Assembly: GCF_016623495.1 (NCBI RefSeq) | Contig: NZ_JAEHHL010000001.1 | Coordinates: forward strand, 806,001 to 870,000 | Origin: Thermohalobaculum xanthum | GTDB taxonomy: Bacteria; Pseudomonadota; Alphaproteobacteria; Rhodobacterales; Rhodobacteraceae | Reading direction: 5' to 3' | Length of the DNA stretch: 64,000 bases | Shown: piece by piece, positions 8,860 through 17,296 of the stretch | Position numbering within the stretch: the first letter of the stretch is position 1 | Layout of the letters: the number at the start of each line of letters is the position of its first letter | Notes under the pieces: generated by a model | The model's database searches: none | What the model was told of the DNA's origin: nothing | What the model saw: only the letters and a program-made list of their open reading frames with translations | Position numbers and translations under genes: made by a program

Positions 8860-9672
8860 TCAGCGGACACGCCTGCGGTAAAGGCCGATGGAAAGCCCGA
8901 CCCCGAGGCTGACCACGAAGAGGACGCCGACGACCGAGAGACGGTCGAGCACGAAGCCGGTGCCGCCATCCTGGATCAGGGATGCGCGCTTGGGCGGCGG
9001 CACAGGTGCGTAGAGATAGGTCAGGCGGATGCCCTCGCGCGGGACGGTGACGCCGATCCGCGCCTGGCGGATCTGGCAGTTGTCCCACCCGTCCGACGGC
9101 GCGCAGAGCTGCGAGACCACGCCGCCGATGGTTGTGGCGCGGATCGTAAGCCTCACGGGATCGTCGTCGGAAAAGACTCGGGTCGACGGCGTGAATGAGA
9201 GCTGCATCGCCCGCCGCTCATCATGCGCGAAGGCGCAGGTTCCGATCGAGGCGCATCCCGCGCTGGCGCTGGGCACCACCTCGGCATGCAGAAAGCCGCC
9301 GTCGGAGCCGACAACGTCAACGCGCGTCGCCAGCCGGCCCTCGACATCGACCGGCCCCGGCGCCTCGTCCAGCGGGGCCCCGTCCCCGATCACGCCCGAG
9401 AAACCCTGTTCCAGGAACAGCTGCATGTCGACGCGGACCGTTTGCAGGGCGCCGAGCGAGGCATCGAAGGGTTTGAAATCGACGCGCCGCGAGATGGCGA
9501 GGTGGCGATCCTTCTGATCTTCCTCGCGAATCCTCCGGGCCGAGAGGTTGCGCACCTCGTCCTCGACCTCGAAGGCCGCGGTCTGGCTTACGGCGTATGG
9601 CTCGGCGAGCGCGCTCGTGGCGACAAGAGCGCTCGCGGTGACCGTAATGATGAAACTGTTCAAGCTGGGCAT
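8860..9672 (-). CDS. Exported hypothetical protein with a C-terminal membrane anchor
   Basis: 270 residues from the ATG at 9672, chosen because GGGGAGG stands 6 bases upstream; the frame extends further but without support. Seen: a signal peptide (SFIITVTASALVATSALA), a beta-rich central part with four Cys (CASIGTC, then CAPSDGWDNC), and one C-terminal helix (VVGVLFVVSLGVGLSIGLY) followed by RRRVR. The helix-plus-basic-tail layout resembles sorting tags such as PEP-CTERM types, but no PEP motif is present, so it is best read as a single-pass envelope protein facing the periplasm. It is divergent from the first OpgG/OpgD-like gene and may share its control region. I do not recognise a family. 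Confidence 0.7.
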   Translation of the reverse strand: MPSLNSFIITVTASALVATSALAEPYAVSQTAAFEVEDEVRNLSARRIREEDQKDRHLAISRRVDFKPFDASLGALQTVRVDMQLFLEQGFSGVIGDGAPLDEAPGPVDVEGRLATRVDVVGSDGGFLHAEVVPSASAGCASIGTCAFAHDERRAMQLSFTPSTRVFSDDDPVRLTIRATTIGGVVSQLCAPSDGWDNCQIRQARIGVTVPREGIRLTYLYAPVPPPKRASLIQDGGTGFVLDRLSVVGVLFVVSLGVGLSIGLYRRRVR

Positions 9673-9898
9673 CTTGTGCCTCCCCCGCCTTGCGGGTCGT
9701 CTCGCTCGATTGTCAGGATGCAAATATACCCGAGTCGGGTCTGTAAGAATGTTCACAAGGCCCCGAGCGACTGTGAGTACGGAGTGAGAACCGACCCGCG
9801 CCGTCGCTTGCGCCATGCTTCATTCTGCGCGCTTGCCATTGCGCGGCGATCAGGAGTGGGTAGCCTGTAATCACCTGCACATGACCCGGAGAGATCGA
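9673..9898. promoter_or_regulatory. Divergent control region before the first OpgG/OpgD-like gene
   Basis: About 225 bases between divergent genes, with a locally AT-richer patch around 9718-9760. It must hold both promoters, since each gene is the first of its unit, but I could not pick a confident -35/-10 pair. Confidence 0.4.
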
Positions 9899-11482
9899 GT
9901 GACGACTGTGCTCTCGCGTCGCGAGATGATCGGAGGCGGCCTCGCCGCCACCCTTGGGCTGACCATTGCCGGCGCTACCGGCGCGGCGCACGCAACGGCC
10001 GAGACGCTGCCCGTTCTCGGCCCGCCGACGGATTTCAGTTTCGACCGGCTGGTCGAGCTTGCCCGCCGCTCCGCGAGCGAGCCCTACCGCACGCCCGTGA
10101 TTGCCGTGCCCGAGCAGATCGACCTGATCGACTACGACGCGCATTGGCAGATCCGCTTCCGCGACGACGCCTCGCTGATGCCGGCCGGACCGTCGGCGCC
10201 GATCCAGCTGTTCCATCCGGGGCGGTATTTCCGCGAGCCAGTGCGCGTGCACCTGGTCGAGAACGGCGCCGCGCGAGAGATCCATTACCGGCGCGGCTTC
10301 TTCTCGATGCCCGATGACAGCCCGGCCCGGGACCTGCCCGAGGATGTGGGCTTCGCGGGCTTTCGCGTGATGCGGCCGGGGCTTGCGCCGGACTGGGTCT
10401 CGTTCCTCGGCGCCTCGTATTTCCGGACCGACGGGCCGATGGGCCAGTACGGCCTCTCGGCGCGCGGAATCGCGGTCAATACCGGCCTTGCCATGCCCGA
10501 GGAGTTCCCCCGCTTTAGCCATTTCTGGATCGGCCCGGCCGTGGACCCCGACGACACGGTGACCGCCTGGGCGCTGCTCGACGGGCCATCGGTGTCGGGC
10601 GCCTACCAGTTCGGGCTGCGCCGGGGCGGCGCGGGCGAGCCGCATGTGACCACCATCTCGGCGCGGCTGTTCATGCGCGGCACGGTCGAGCGCCTAGGGA
10701 TCGCGCCGCTGACCAGCATGTACTGGTTCTCGGAGCGCAGCCGGATCCTGGCGGACGAATGGCGCCCCGAGATCCACGACAGCGACGGGCTGGCGATCGA
10801 GACCGGCGCAGGCGAGCGGATCTGGCGCCCGCTTGGCAATCCCAACGTCGTGCGCACATCGAGCTTCTTCGACGAGAACCCGAAAGGCTTTGGCCTCATC
10901 CAGCGCGACCGGGCGTTCGAGAACTACCAGGACGACGGCGTCTTCTACAACCGGCGCCCCTCGGCCTGGATCGAGCCGCTGGGCCCCTGGGGCAAGGGCG
11001 CGGTACAGCTGATCGAGATTCCCACGGTGGACGAGACCTTCGACAACATCGTCGCCTACTGGACCCCGGAAGAGCAGCCGGCGCCGGGAGAGATGCTGGC
11101 CTTCGACTACCGCATCCACTGGGACGAGCGCGACCCGCCGTCGACGGTGGCGCGGGTGTTCTCGACCCGGCAAGGCCAGGGCGGAGCGCCCGGCCAGGAC
11201 ATCCCCGAGGGGATCGACAAGATGGTGATCGATTTCCAGGGCCAGGCCCTCAAGGGCCTGACCGTCGACAGCGGGGTAGAGCCGGTGATCGAGGCCGTCG
11301 GCGGAAGGATCCTGGGGCCAATCGGCTGCCGCCCGGTGGTCGGCACCGACAGGTGGCGGCTGAGCTTCGACTTCTCGGCCGACGGTCCCGAGCCGGTGCA
11401 ATTGCGCGCCTATCTGCGCCGTGGCGATGCCGCGCTGACCGAAACCTGGGTCGCACTGGCCACGACAGACCGCAAGGGATGA
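9899..11482 (+). CDS. OpgG/OpgD-family periplasmic glucan protein (paralogue 1)
   Basis: About 527 residues of the MdoG/OpgG family. A Tat-type leader (SRREMIGGGLAATLGL) is followed by the long beta-sandwich domain with FLGASYFRT, GLSARGIAV, FWI and SMYWFSERSR. The family acts in the periplasm on osmoregulated periplasmic glucans (OPG): OpgG is needed for backbone synthesis, and OpgD-type members include beta-1,2-glucanases (GH186). The motif HDSDGL is intact here (D294, D296), unlike the second paralogue, which has HDSAGL. Start: GTG at 9899 follows GGAGAG by 6 bases; an in-frame ATG at 9881 is the alternative. It overlaps the next gene by 4 bases (ATGA), so it heads a three-gene coupled unit with a hydrolase and a GH15 enzyme. 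More likely OpgD-like than OpgG-like. Confidence 0.88.
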   Translation: MTTVLSRREMIGGGLAATLGLTIAGATGAAHATAETLPVLGPPTDFSFDRLVELARRSASEPYRTPVIAVPEQIDLIDYDAHWQIRFRDDASLMPAGPSAPIQLFHPGRYFREPVRVHLVENGAAREIHYRRGFFSMPDDSPARDLPEDVGFAGFRVMRPGLAPDWVSFLGASYFRTDGPMGQYGLSARGIAVNTGLAMPEEFPRFSHFWIGPAVDPDDTVTAWALLDGPSVSGAYQFGLRRGGAGEPHVTTISARLFMRGTVERLGIAPLTSMYWFSERSRILADEWRPEIHDSDGLAIETGAGERIWRPLGNPNVVRTSSFFDENPKGFGLIQRDRAFENYQDDGVFYNRRPSAWIEPLGPWGKGAVQLIEIPTVDETFDNIVAYWTPEEQPAPGEMLAFDYRIHWDERDPPSTVARVFSTRQGQGGAPGQDIPEGIDKMVIDFQGQALKGLTVDSGVEPVIEAVGGRILGPIGCRPVVGTDRWRLSFDFSADGPEPVQLRAYLRRGDAALTETWVALATTDRKG

Positions 11483-12318
11483 GCGACGACGCAACGGGCG
11501 CGCCGCCCAAGCGATGGCCGCCCGGCCCCGCCGCGACAGTGCCCACCCGGGAGGCGCCCGTATCATCGCGGCATCAGCTGGCGGCCTGCGCGGCGCGCGG
11601 GGCAATGCCGGTCGAGGTGGTGCGCCCCGGCAGCACTCCCGCCGGGATCGCGATCGTCGCGCATGGCCGCAACGGCGCGCCCGGCCAGCCGCAAGTCGCG
11701 TGCATGACCGACGCGGCCCTGCGGCGCAGGCTGATTGTGGTCGCGCCGCAGCTGTCGAACTCGGCGGCCGGCGACGGGGCTGGCCGACCCGAGGATTTCA
11801 CGATCAACGGGCATGTCGCCGAGCTGCGCGCCGTCGTCGTCTGGACCCAAGCGTTGCCCGAGCTGACCGACCTGCCGGCGGCGCCGATCCTGATGGGGCA
11901 CAGCATGGGCGCCTATGCCGCACTACGCCTCGCCGCCGAGGACGCGGGCGGTCGGATCGGCGGCGTGGTCGCGGTTTCGCCCGTGGTGTCGGGCGCGTCG
12001 CTGATCGCGGCGCGGCGCAGGATGGGCGCGGCGGCGCTGCAAGCCCTGGCGTCGGAGGTGCCCGGCGCGCTGGAAACCTGGCTCGAGCACGACCTGCTGC
12101 CGATGGCGGCACGGATCACGGTTCCGGTTGCGGTGATGACGGGCGCCGCTGACGCGCTGACGCCGCCCGCGGATGCCGAGCGCCTGGCGCGTGCGCTGCC
12201 GAACGTCGTGGCGCTCGACATCCTGGCGAATGAGGAGCACTGCCCCTCGGGCGCCGTCTACGCGGCAAGCCTTGACCGCGCGCTGGACCGGATCCTGTCC
12301 GCGTGCCGCCAGCCATGA
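11479..12318 (+). CDS. Alpha/beta hydrolase
   Basis: 279 residues. Seen: the nucleophile elbow GHSMGAYAAL (G-x-S-x-G), an oxyanion region IVAHGRNGAPGQP, a likely acid in MTGAADALTPPADAE, and a late His in NEEHCPSG. No signal peptide is visible, so it is probably cytoplasmic. Overlaps of 4 bases (ATGA) at both ends couple it to the OpgD-like gene before it and the GH15 gene after it. Inference from context: it could remove ester substituents (succinyl or acetyl groups often decorate alphaproteobacterial OPGs), but the sequence alone supports only a serine hydrolase. Confidence 0.85.
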   Translation: MSDDATGAPPKRWPPGPAATVPTREAPVSSRHQLAACAARGAMPVEVVRPGSTPAGIAIVAHGRNGAPGQPQVACMTDAALRRRLIVVAPQLSNSAAGDGAGRPEDFTINGHVAELRAVVVWTQALPELTDLPAAPILMGHSMGAYAALRLAAEDAGGRIGGVVAVSPVVSGASLIAARRRMGAAALQALASEVPGALETWLEHDLLPMAARITVPVAVMTGAADALTPPADAERLARALPNVVALDILANEEHCPSGAVYAASLDRALDRILSACRQP

Positions 12319-13694
12319 CGGACATGGGCGCCGACGGCCTCGACGCATGGCTCGCGCGGCAGGAGCGCGTCTCGCGACAGGCCTTGCGCGCCTGCGTCTC
12401 GGCCGAGGGATTCCGGCACGAGCGTCCGGGGTTCGGGCAAGTGGTCGACGCGGCGCCGGGCAGCGTGCTTGCGTCGCGCCACAAAGCCCGGTGGGATCCC
12501 GAGCCGGACTATGCCTATCACTGGGTGCGCGACGCGGCGGTGGTGATGCGGCTTGCGCCGCTGCTGGCACAGGACGAGCCAGAAACCTGGCGCACGCGCG
12601 TGGAGGATTACATCGCGTTCAGCCTGCGCATGGCGACGCGGCCCAGCCCCGAGACGAACCCCCTACGGGCCACGACGCGGCCGGACTTCCAGCGGTTCCT
12701 GCGGCCCGATGCCGAGCTTGCCGCCCTGCGCGGCGAGAAGCTGCTGGGCGAGCCGCGCGCGAACATCGACGGGAGCGTGGATGTCGAGCGCTGGTCACGC
12801 CCCCAGCATGACGGCCCTGCCCTGCGCGCGCTGTCCTGCATGACCGCGATGGCGGCCGGGGCCGCCGGGACCGACGCGCTGCTGGCGCTCGACCTTGGCT
12901 ACACGCTCGGCCACGCCGCGGCAGCCTGCATCGGACCGTGGGAGGAGGAAGGCGAGCACGAACTGCACGCGTTCACACTGATGGCGCAGCGCGCAGCCTT
13001 GCGGATGGCGGTCGCACACGGGCGCCCGGAAGGCGCCCGCGCGGACGTGGCGCTCGCACACATCGAGGCGGCACTCGAGGGGCTCGTGGACGCGACCTCG
13101 GGCGTCCTTGGGGCGCGGGCGGGGGGGCGACCGGGCACGAGTGACGCGGCGGTGATCCTCGGGGCGCTGCTGACCGACCCCGAGGATGACAGGTTCGGAC
13201 CGACCGATCCGCGCGTTCTCGGCGCGGCTGCATGGCTGATCGACTGGTCGCGCCAGAGCTTTGCCATCAACCGCGACGGGGCGCCCGCGATCGGGCGCGG
13301 GCCGGATGACAGGTTCTTCGGCGGCAACCCCTGGGTGCCGACGACGCTGGGCATGGCCGAGCTTCATTTCGCACTGGCCGAGCGGTTCCTCGCCGGGCCA
13401 TCCGTGCCGGATGCAGCCGTCGCGAGCGCGCTCTTCCGGCGTGCGGCAGACGGCGGCCCGGCGGCGCCGTCCGGCGACAGCGGGGCGATGGCCCGATGGC
13501 TTGTCGCCGGCGGAGAGGCTTTTCTTGCCACGCTGCGCCGGCATGTCCCAGGCGACGGCCGGCTGCCCGAGCAGATCCACCGCGAGACGGGGGCGCCGGT
13601 TTCGTGCCCCGACCTGAGCTGGAGTCATGCCGCGCTGGTATCGGCCGCGCATGCGCGGCTTCGGGCGCGCGAGCGGCTGTGCGGCCAAGGGTGA
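12315..13694 (+). CDS. Glycoside hydrolase family 15 (glucoamylase-like)
   Basis: 459 residues forming the alpha/alpha-barrel of GH15. Typical segments: YAYHWVRDAAVVMRL, the conserved FGGNPWVPTTLGMAELHF, and DLSWSHAALVSAAHARL near the end. GH15 enzymes release glucose from the non-reducing end of alpha-glucans by inversion. It is about 150-200 residues shorter than many bacterial GH15 proteins because the N-terminal beta-sandwich is missing. There is no signal peptide, so it is likely cytoplasmic. The ATG at 12315 overlaps the stop of the hydrolase; a GTG at 12303 is an alternative. Its place in an otherwise beta-glucan locus is odd: either the activity differs from glucoamylase, or the operon also handles alpha-linked sugar. 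Confidence 0.87.
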   Translation: MTDMGADGLDAWLARQERVSRQALRACVSAEGFRHERPGFGQVVDAAPGSVLASRHKARWDPEPDYAYHWVRDAAVVMRLAPLLAQDEPETWRTRVEDYIAFSLRMATRPSPETNPLRATTRPDFQRFLRPDAELAALRGEKLLGEPRANIDGSVDVERWSRPQHDGPALRALSCMTAMAAGAAGTDALLALDLGYTLGHAAAACIGPWEEEGEHELHAFTLMAQRAALRMAVAHGRPEGARADVALAHIEAALEGLVDATSGVLGARAGGRPGTSDAAVILGALLTDPEDDRFGPTDPRVLGAAAWLIDWSRQSFAINRDGAPAIGRGPDDRFFGGNPWVPTTLGMAELHFALAERFLAGPSVPDAAVASALFRRAADGGPAAPSGDSGAMARWLVAGGEAFLATLRRHVPGDGRLPEQIHRETGAPVSCPDLSWSHAALVSAAHARLRARERLCGQG

Positions 13695-13703
13695 CGCCTG
13701 GCG

Positions 13704-14993
13704 CTAGACCGAAGGGGCGCCCCGAACGTCGGATTCGAGGCGCGGGCTTGTGAAGTCCAGCGACGCAAGGCCCGCCCGGACCTCGGGCACCGACATGAAG
13801 AGATCCCAGATCAGGCCGCTGCGGTGGTTCTCGATCATCACCACGATCGGGGCCTGATCGATGGCAAGGGTTGCGGGCGCCACCCAGCCGGTCGCGGGCG
13901 CGAAGGCGTCGGCAAGCCCGAACCGTCCCCAGAGCCGGTCGCCCCGGTCCTCGACGAAGTGCCTGAGCGCGCGCATCGAGGCCTCGGGCAGATAGGGCAT
14001 CGACGCGACCGCCGCGGTGGGCGTGATGACCCCGAGATCCACGGTCGGCGAGTGGGCGGCATAGCCGCCGGGGCTGTCGCTCGCCGTCAGGCCCCAGCAG
14101 TCGGGGCCGTAGCCGACATGGCCGTTGGGGTTCGCAATGCAGTGTGCGCGGTTGATGGCGGCATGCGCGCAGACCTGCTCGCCGTAATCGGCATAGCGGT
14201 CGGTCAGACCGTTCGGATCGAGCCCGAGGAACGAGTAGTGCGAGAGGAACATCGGCCCGCCGCCATCGGGCCCGAGCGGCAGGCGGATGCCGTGATATGA
14301 CCTGCCGTTCAGGAACTGCTCACCGCGCGCCCAGCAGTCGTGATAGGCCGATGCGGGGATCGGATGCGTGGGCGAGGCGGTAGCCAGCACATAGGTGATC
14401 AGGCACTCGTTCCAGCCCCGGATGGGCAGGCTGCGCGCGCTCCAGGGATGGCGCTCGGAGCGGTGCCACATCAGGGCGCCGTCCGAGGGCCGCAGATGCG
14501 CGGACCACTCGACCCCGTGCCAGAGGCGGTCGATGCCGGTACGAAGCCGCGCGTCCTCGGCGAAAGCCTGCCGCGCGGCGAGAAGACCCGCGATGAGGAA
14601 CGAGGTCTCGACAAGATCGCCGCCATCGTCGAGCGGGCTGAACGGGATGATGGTGCCCAGCGTACCGTCGAGGAAATGCGGGAAGACGCCCCGCTCGCGC
14701 TCGGCCGCGAGCAGGAAATCGACCATGCGCGACAGGTGCCGCCGGACCTCGTCGCGGTCGAGCCAGCCGCGCGAGACCCCCGCAAGCAGTGCCATGACGC
14801 CAAAGCCCGTGCCACCGGTGGTGACGGTCTCATCGGTGTCGTAGCCGAAGCTGCCGCCGCTGCGCTCGCGCGCCATGCCGCTGACCGGGTGGGCGAAGGA
14901 CCAGAAGTAGTCGAGCGCCGCGCGGCTGACGGCGTCGAGCAGCGCGGCGTCGTCGAGGCCGGAAGCGGGGCGGCCGGTGTTCAGTCGTTCCAT
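13704..14993 (-). CDS. Glucoamylase-like (GH144-type) family protein, probable beta-1,2-glucanase
   Basis: 429 residues of the Glycoamylase fold (alpha/alpha barrel) used by GH144 endo-beta-1,2-glucanases. Seen: N-terminal ALDYFWSFAHPVSGMARER, TTGGTGFGVMALL, ETSFLIAGLLAARQ, and C-terminal LAIDQAPIVVMIENHRSGLIWDLFM, all family hallmarks. No signal peptide is evident. It overlaps the end of the GH3 gene by 13 bases, so the two are translationally coupled. GH144 acting with a GH3 beta-glucosidase gives full depolymerisation of beta-1,2-glucan to glucose; this is the known logic of such pairs. The specific activity is inferred from family and from the OPG neighbours. Confidence 0.88.
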   Translation of the reverse strand: MERLNTGRPASGLDDAALLDAVSRAALDYFWSFAHPVSGMARERSGGSFGYDTDETVTTGGTGFGVMALLAGVSRGWLDRDEVRRHLSRMVDFLLAAERERGVFPHFLDGTLGTIIPFSPLDDGGDLVETSFLIAGLLAARQAFAEDARLRTGIDRLWHGVEWSAHLRPSDGALMWHRSERHPWSARSLPIRGWNECLITYVLATASPTHPIPASAYHDCWARGEQFLNGRSYHGIRLPLGPDGGGPMFLSHYSFLGLDPNGLTDRYADYGEQVCAHAAINRAHCIANPNGHVGYGPDCWGLTASDSPGGYAAHSPTVDLGVITPTAAVASMPYLPEASMRALRHFVEDRGDRLWGRFGLADAFAPATGWVAPATLAIDQAPIVVMIENHRSGLIWDLFMSVPEVRAGLASLDFTSPRLESDVRGAPSV

Positions 14994-17245
14994 GTGATCT
15001 CGATGCTGGTGAGGTCTCGCGAGTTCGGGCCGAGGCGCAGGATGAAGCTGCCCGGGTCCCAGACCCGGCTCAGGCCCTCGACGCTGTCGCCCACCAGATA
15101 GGTGAGGTCGTCGCGGGCGAGCGTGAACCGCACCTCGCGCGCCTCGCCCGGATCGAGGGTGACCCGCTCGAACCCCTTGAGTTCCTGCGAGGGCCTCACG
15201 ATGCGGGCAACGGGGTCCGAGACGTAAAGCTGCACGACCTCCGTGCCGCGTCGGTCGCCCGCGTTCCGGATGGTCACGGCGACGGTGACCCGTGCATCCG
15301 GCCCGCCGGGCGACGCAGGCGTGACGCGGGGCTCGCCCCACTCGAAGCGCGTGTAGCCAAGGCCGAAACCGAAGGGATAAAGCCCTCTGGCCGGCGGGAT
15401 TTCGCCGGGAAGATCGAGATAGCCGGTGCGGAACTTCTGGAACTGCCCCGTCCAGGGGCGGCCCGTGGTCTCGGCGCCGTGGTGGATTGGCACCTGCCCC
15501 GAGCACGCCGGAAGCGACACGGCAAGCCGCCCGCCGGGCTCGGCCCGGCCGGTCAGCACGTCGGCGATACCATGCCCCGCCTCGGTGCCGCCGAACCAGG
15601 CAAGAAGCAGCGCGTCGGCGAGGCGCGACTCGCGGGCGAGGACCAGCGAACGGCCGGCCATGACCACCAGCGCGATTGGCTTGCCCGCCTGCGCCAGCGC
15701 CTCGAGCAGGCGGCGCTGCGGCGCGGGGATGTCGAGCTCGGTGCGGCTCGAGCTCTCGCCCGAATGCTCCTTGGCTTCGCCCGCGACAAGCACGACGACA
15801 TCGGCCCGGGCTGCGAGCGCGAGCGCCTCGGCGATGAGCTCGGCCTCGGGGCGCGGATCGGGCAGAACCGTCGGGCCAAACACGTCGAGACGCGCGGCGA
15901 TGTCCGCATCGTCCACGATATTCGCGCCCTTGGCATGATCGACGGGACCGTCATGGACGGCGCGCAACCCCTCGAGGATGGTGACGGCCTGCCCCGGATC
16001 GCCCGACACGGCCCAGGTGCCCAGCATGTTGGCGCGATCGTCGCCAAGCCGGCCGATCAGCGCGACGCGCGATCCGGGCTTGAGCGGCAGGACCCCCTCG
16101 TTCCTGAGCAGAACGCAGGAGGCCGCGACGGCGCGGCGGGCAAGGTCGCGATGAGGGGCCGCGAGGGCGGCGCCCTTCGCCCGTGCCTCGTCGCAGTAGC
16201 GGTAGGGGTCTTCGAAAAGGCCAAGCCGCTGCTTCAGTGAAAGCACCCGGCGGCAGGACCGGTCGATCGCCGCAATGATCGCGGGGGCCGCCAGGTCAAG
16301 CGCCGCTTCGGGCCGCGAAAGGCCCGCCTCGGCAAGTTCGGGGAGGCAGGCGAGGTAATCCTCGCCGATCATGTCCATGTCGACCCCGGCCAGCAGGGCG
16401 CGCGCCGCAACCGTCGCGCGATCGCCCAAGCCATGGGCGATGAGTTCGTGCACGCCCGTGTAATCCGCGACCACGAGGCCGTCGAAGCCGCAAACGCCAC
16501 GGAGCCATCCCTCGATCAGCCCGCGATGCGCGTGCATGGGGCACCCGTTCACGGCGTTGAACGCGGCCATCACGCTTGCCGCGCCCGCGGCAACGCCGGC
16601 GCGAAAGGGCTCGGCATAGACGCCGATCAGCTCGGCCGGGGCGAGGCTTGCATTGTCGTAATCGCGCCCGCCCGCCGCCGCGCCATAGGCGAGGAAGTGC
16701 TTGAGGCAGGCCGCGACCGTGTCGAGCGCGGTCAGGTCATCGCCCTGCAGGCCGCCGACCATCGCCTCGGCGTAGCGCGCCGCGAGGAACGGATCCTCGC
16801 CCGGGCTTTCGGCAATCCGCCCCCAGCGCGCGTCGCGCGCGATATCGAGCATCGGGGCGTAGACCTGGTTGATCCCCTCGGCCGCGGCCTCGGTCGCCGC
16901 CACCCGCGCGGTGGCGCGGACCAGCGCCATGTCCCATGAGCAGACCAGCGCCACCGGCAGCGGGAAGATGGTGCGATGGCCGTGGATGACATCCTCGGCA
17001 AAGAGCAGCGGGATGCCGTGGCGCGAGCCCTCGACCGCGATCTCCTGCCAGGCGCGCACCGAGCGCACGGATTTCGTGCCGAAGATCGCGCCGAGCTGGC
17101 CCGCCTCGAGCCGGGCGCGGATGTCGCGGCTGTGGGCGCTCCCGGTCTCGGGGCCCTCGCCCGCGCTGAGCAGGTTGAGCTGGCCGATCTTCTCGGCAAG
17201 CGTCATGCGTTGCAGGAGTTCGTCGATGTTCGGGGGGCGTCTCAA
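14981..17245 (-). CDS. Glycoside hydrolase family 3, BglX-type beta-glucosidase
   Basis: 754 residues with the full three-domain layout: TIM barrel (RMTLAEKIGQLNLL at the start; LKHFLAYGAAAGGRDY; nucleophile Asp in LVVADYTGVHE), the alpha/beta sandwich (VVLVAGEAKEHSGESSSR carries the usual acid/base Glu) and a fibronectin III-like C-terminus (RRGTEVVQLYVSD, ELKGFERVTLDPGEAREV). There is no signal peptide, whereas E. coli BglX is periplasmic, so this copy seems cytoplasmic. The start is a TTG without a clear ribosome site; the first safe landmark is RMTLAEK about 14 residues in. It lies 51 bases after the ABC transporter gene and overlaps the GH144 gene, suggesting import and hydrolysis of beta-gluco-oligosaccharides in one operon. 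Confidence 0.92.
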   Translation of the reverse strand: MRRPPNIDELLQRMTLAEKIGQLNLLSAGEGPETGSAHSRDIRARLEAGQLGAIFGTKSVRSVRAWQEIAVEGSRHGIPLLFAEDVIHGHRTIFPLPVALVCSWDMALVRATARVAATEAAAEGINQVYAPMLDIARDARWGRIAESPGEDPFLAARYAEAMVGGLQGDDLTALDTVAACLKHFLAYGAAAGGRDYDNASLAPAELIGVYAEPFRAGVAAGAASVMAAFNAVNGCPMHAHRGLIEGWLRGVCGFDGLVVADYTGVHELIAHGLGDRATVAARALLAGVDMDMIGEDYLACLPELAEAGLSRPEAALDLAAPAIIAAIDRSCRRVLSLKQRLGLFEDPYRYCDEARAKGAALAAPHRDLARRAVAASCVLLRNEGVLPLKPGSRVALIGRLGDDRANMLGTWAVSGDPGQAVTILEGLRAVHDGPVDHAKGANIVDDADIAARLDVFGPTVLPDPRPEAELIAEALALAARADVVVLVAGEAKEHSGESSSRTELDIPAPQRRLLEALAQAGKPIALVVMAGRSLVLARESRLADALLLAWFGGTEAGHGIADVLTGRAEPGGRLAVSLPACSGQVPIHHGAETTGRPWTGQFQKFRTGYLDLPGEIPPARGLYPFGFGLGYTRFEWGEPRVTPASPGGPDARVTVAVTIRNAGDRRGTEVVQLYVSDPVARIVRPSQELKGFERVTLDPGEAREVRFTLARDDLTYLVGDSVEGLSRVWDPGSFILRLGPNSRDLTSIEITWND

Positions 17246-17296
17246 TTATTCGACCGTGCTGCCAGACGTGCCGCGCCGGCGCGCCTTTCGGGCGGA

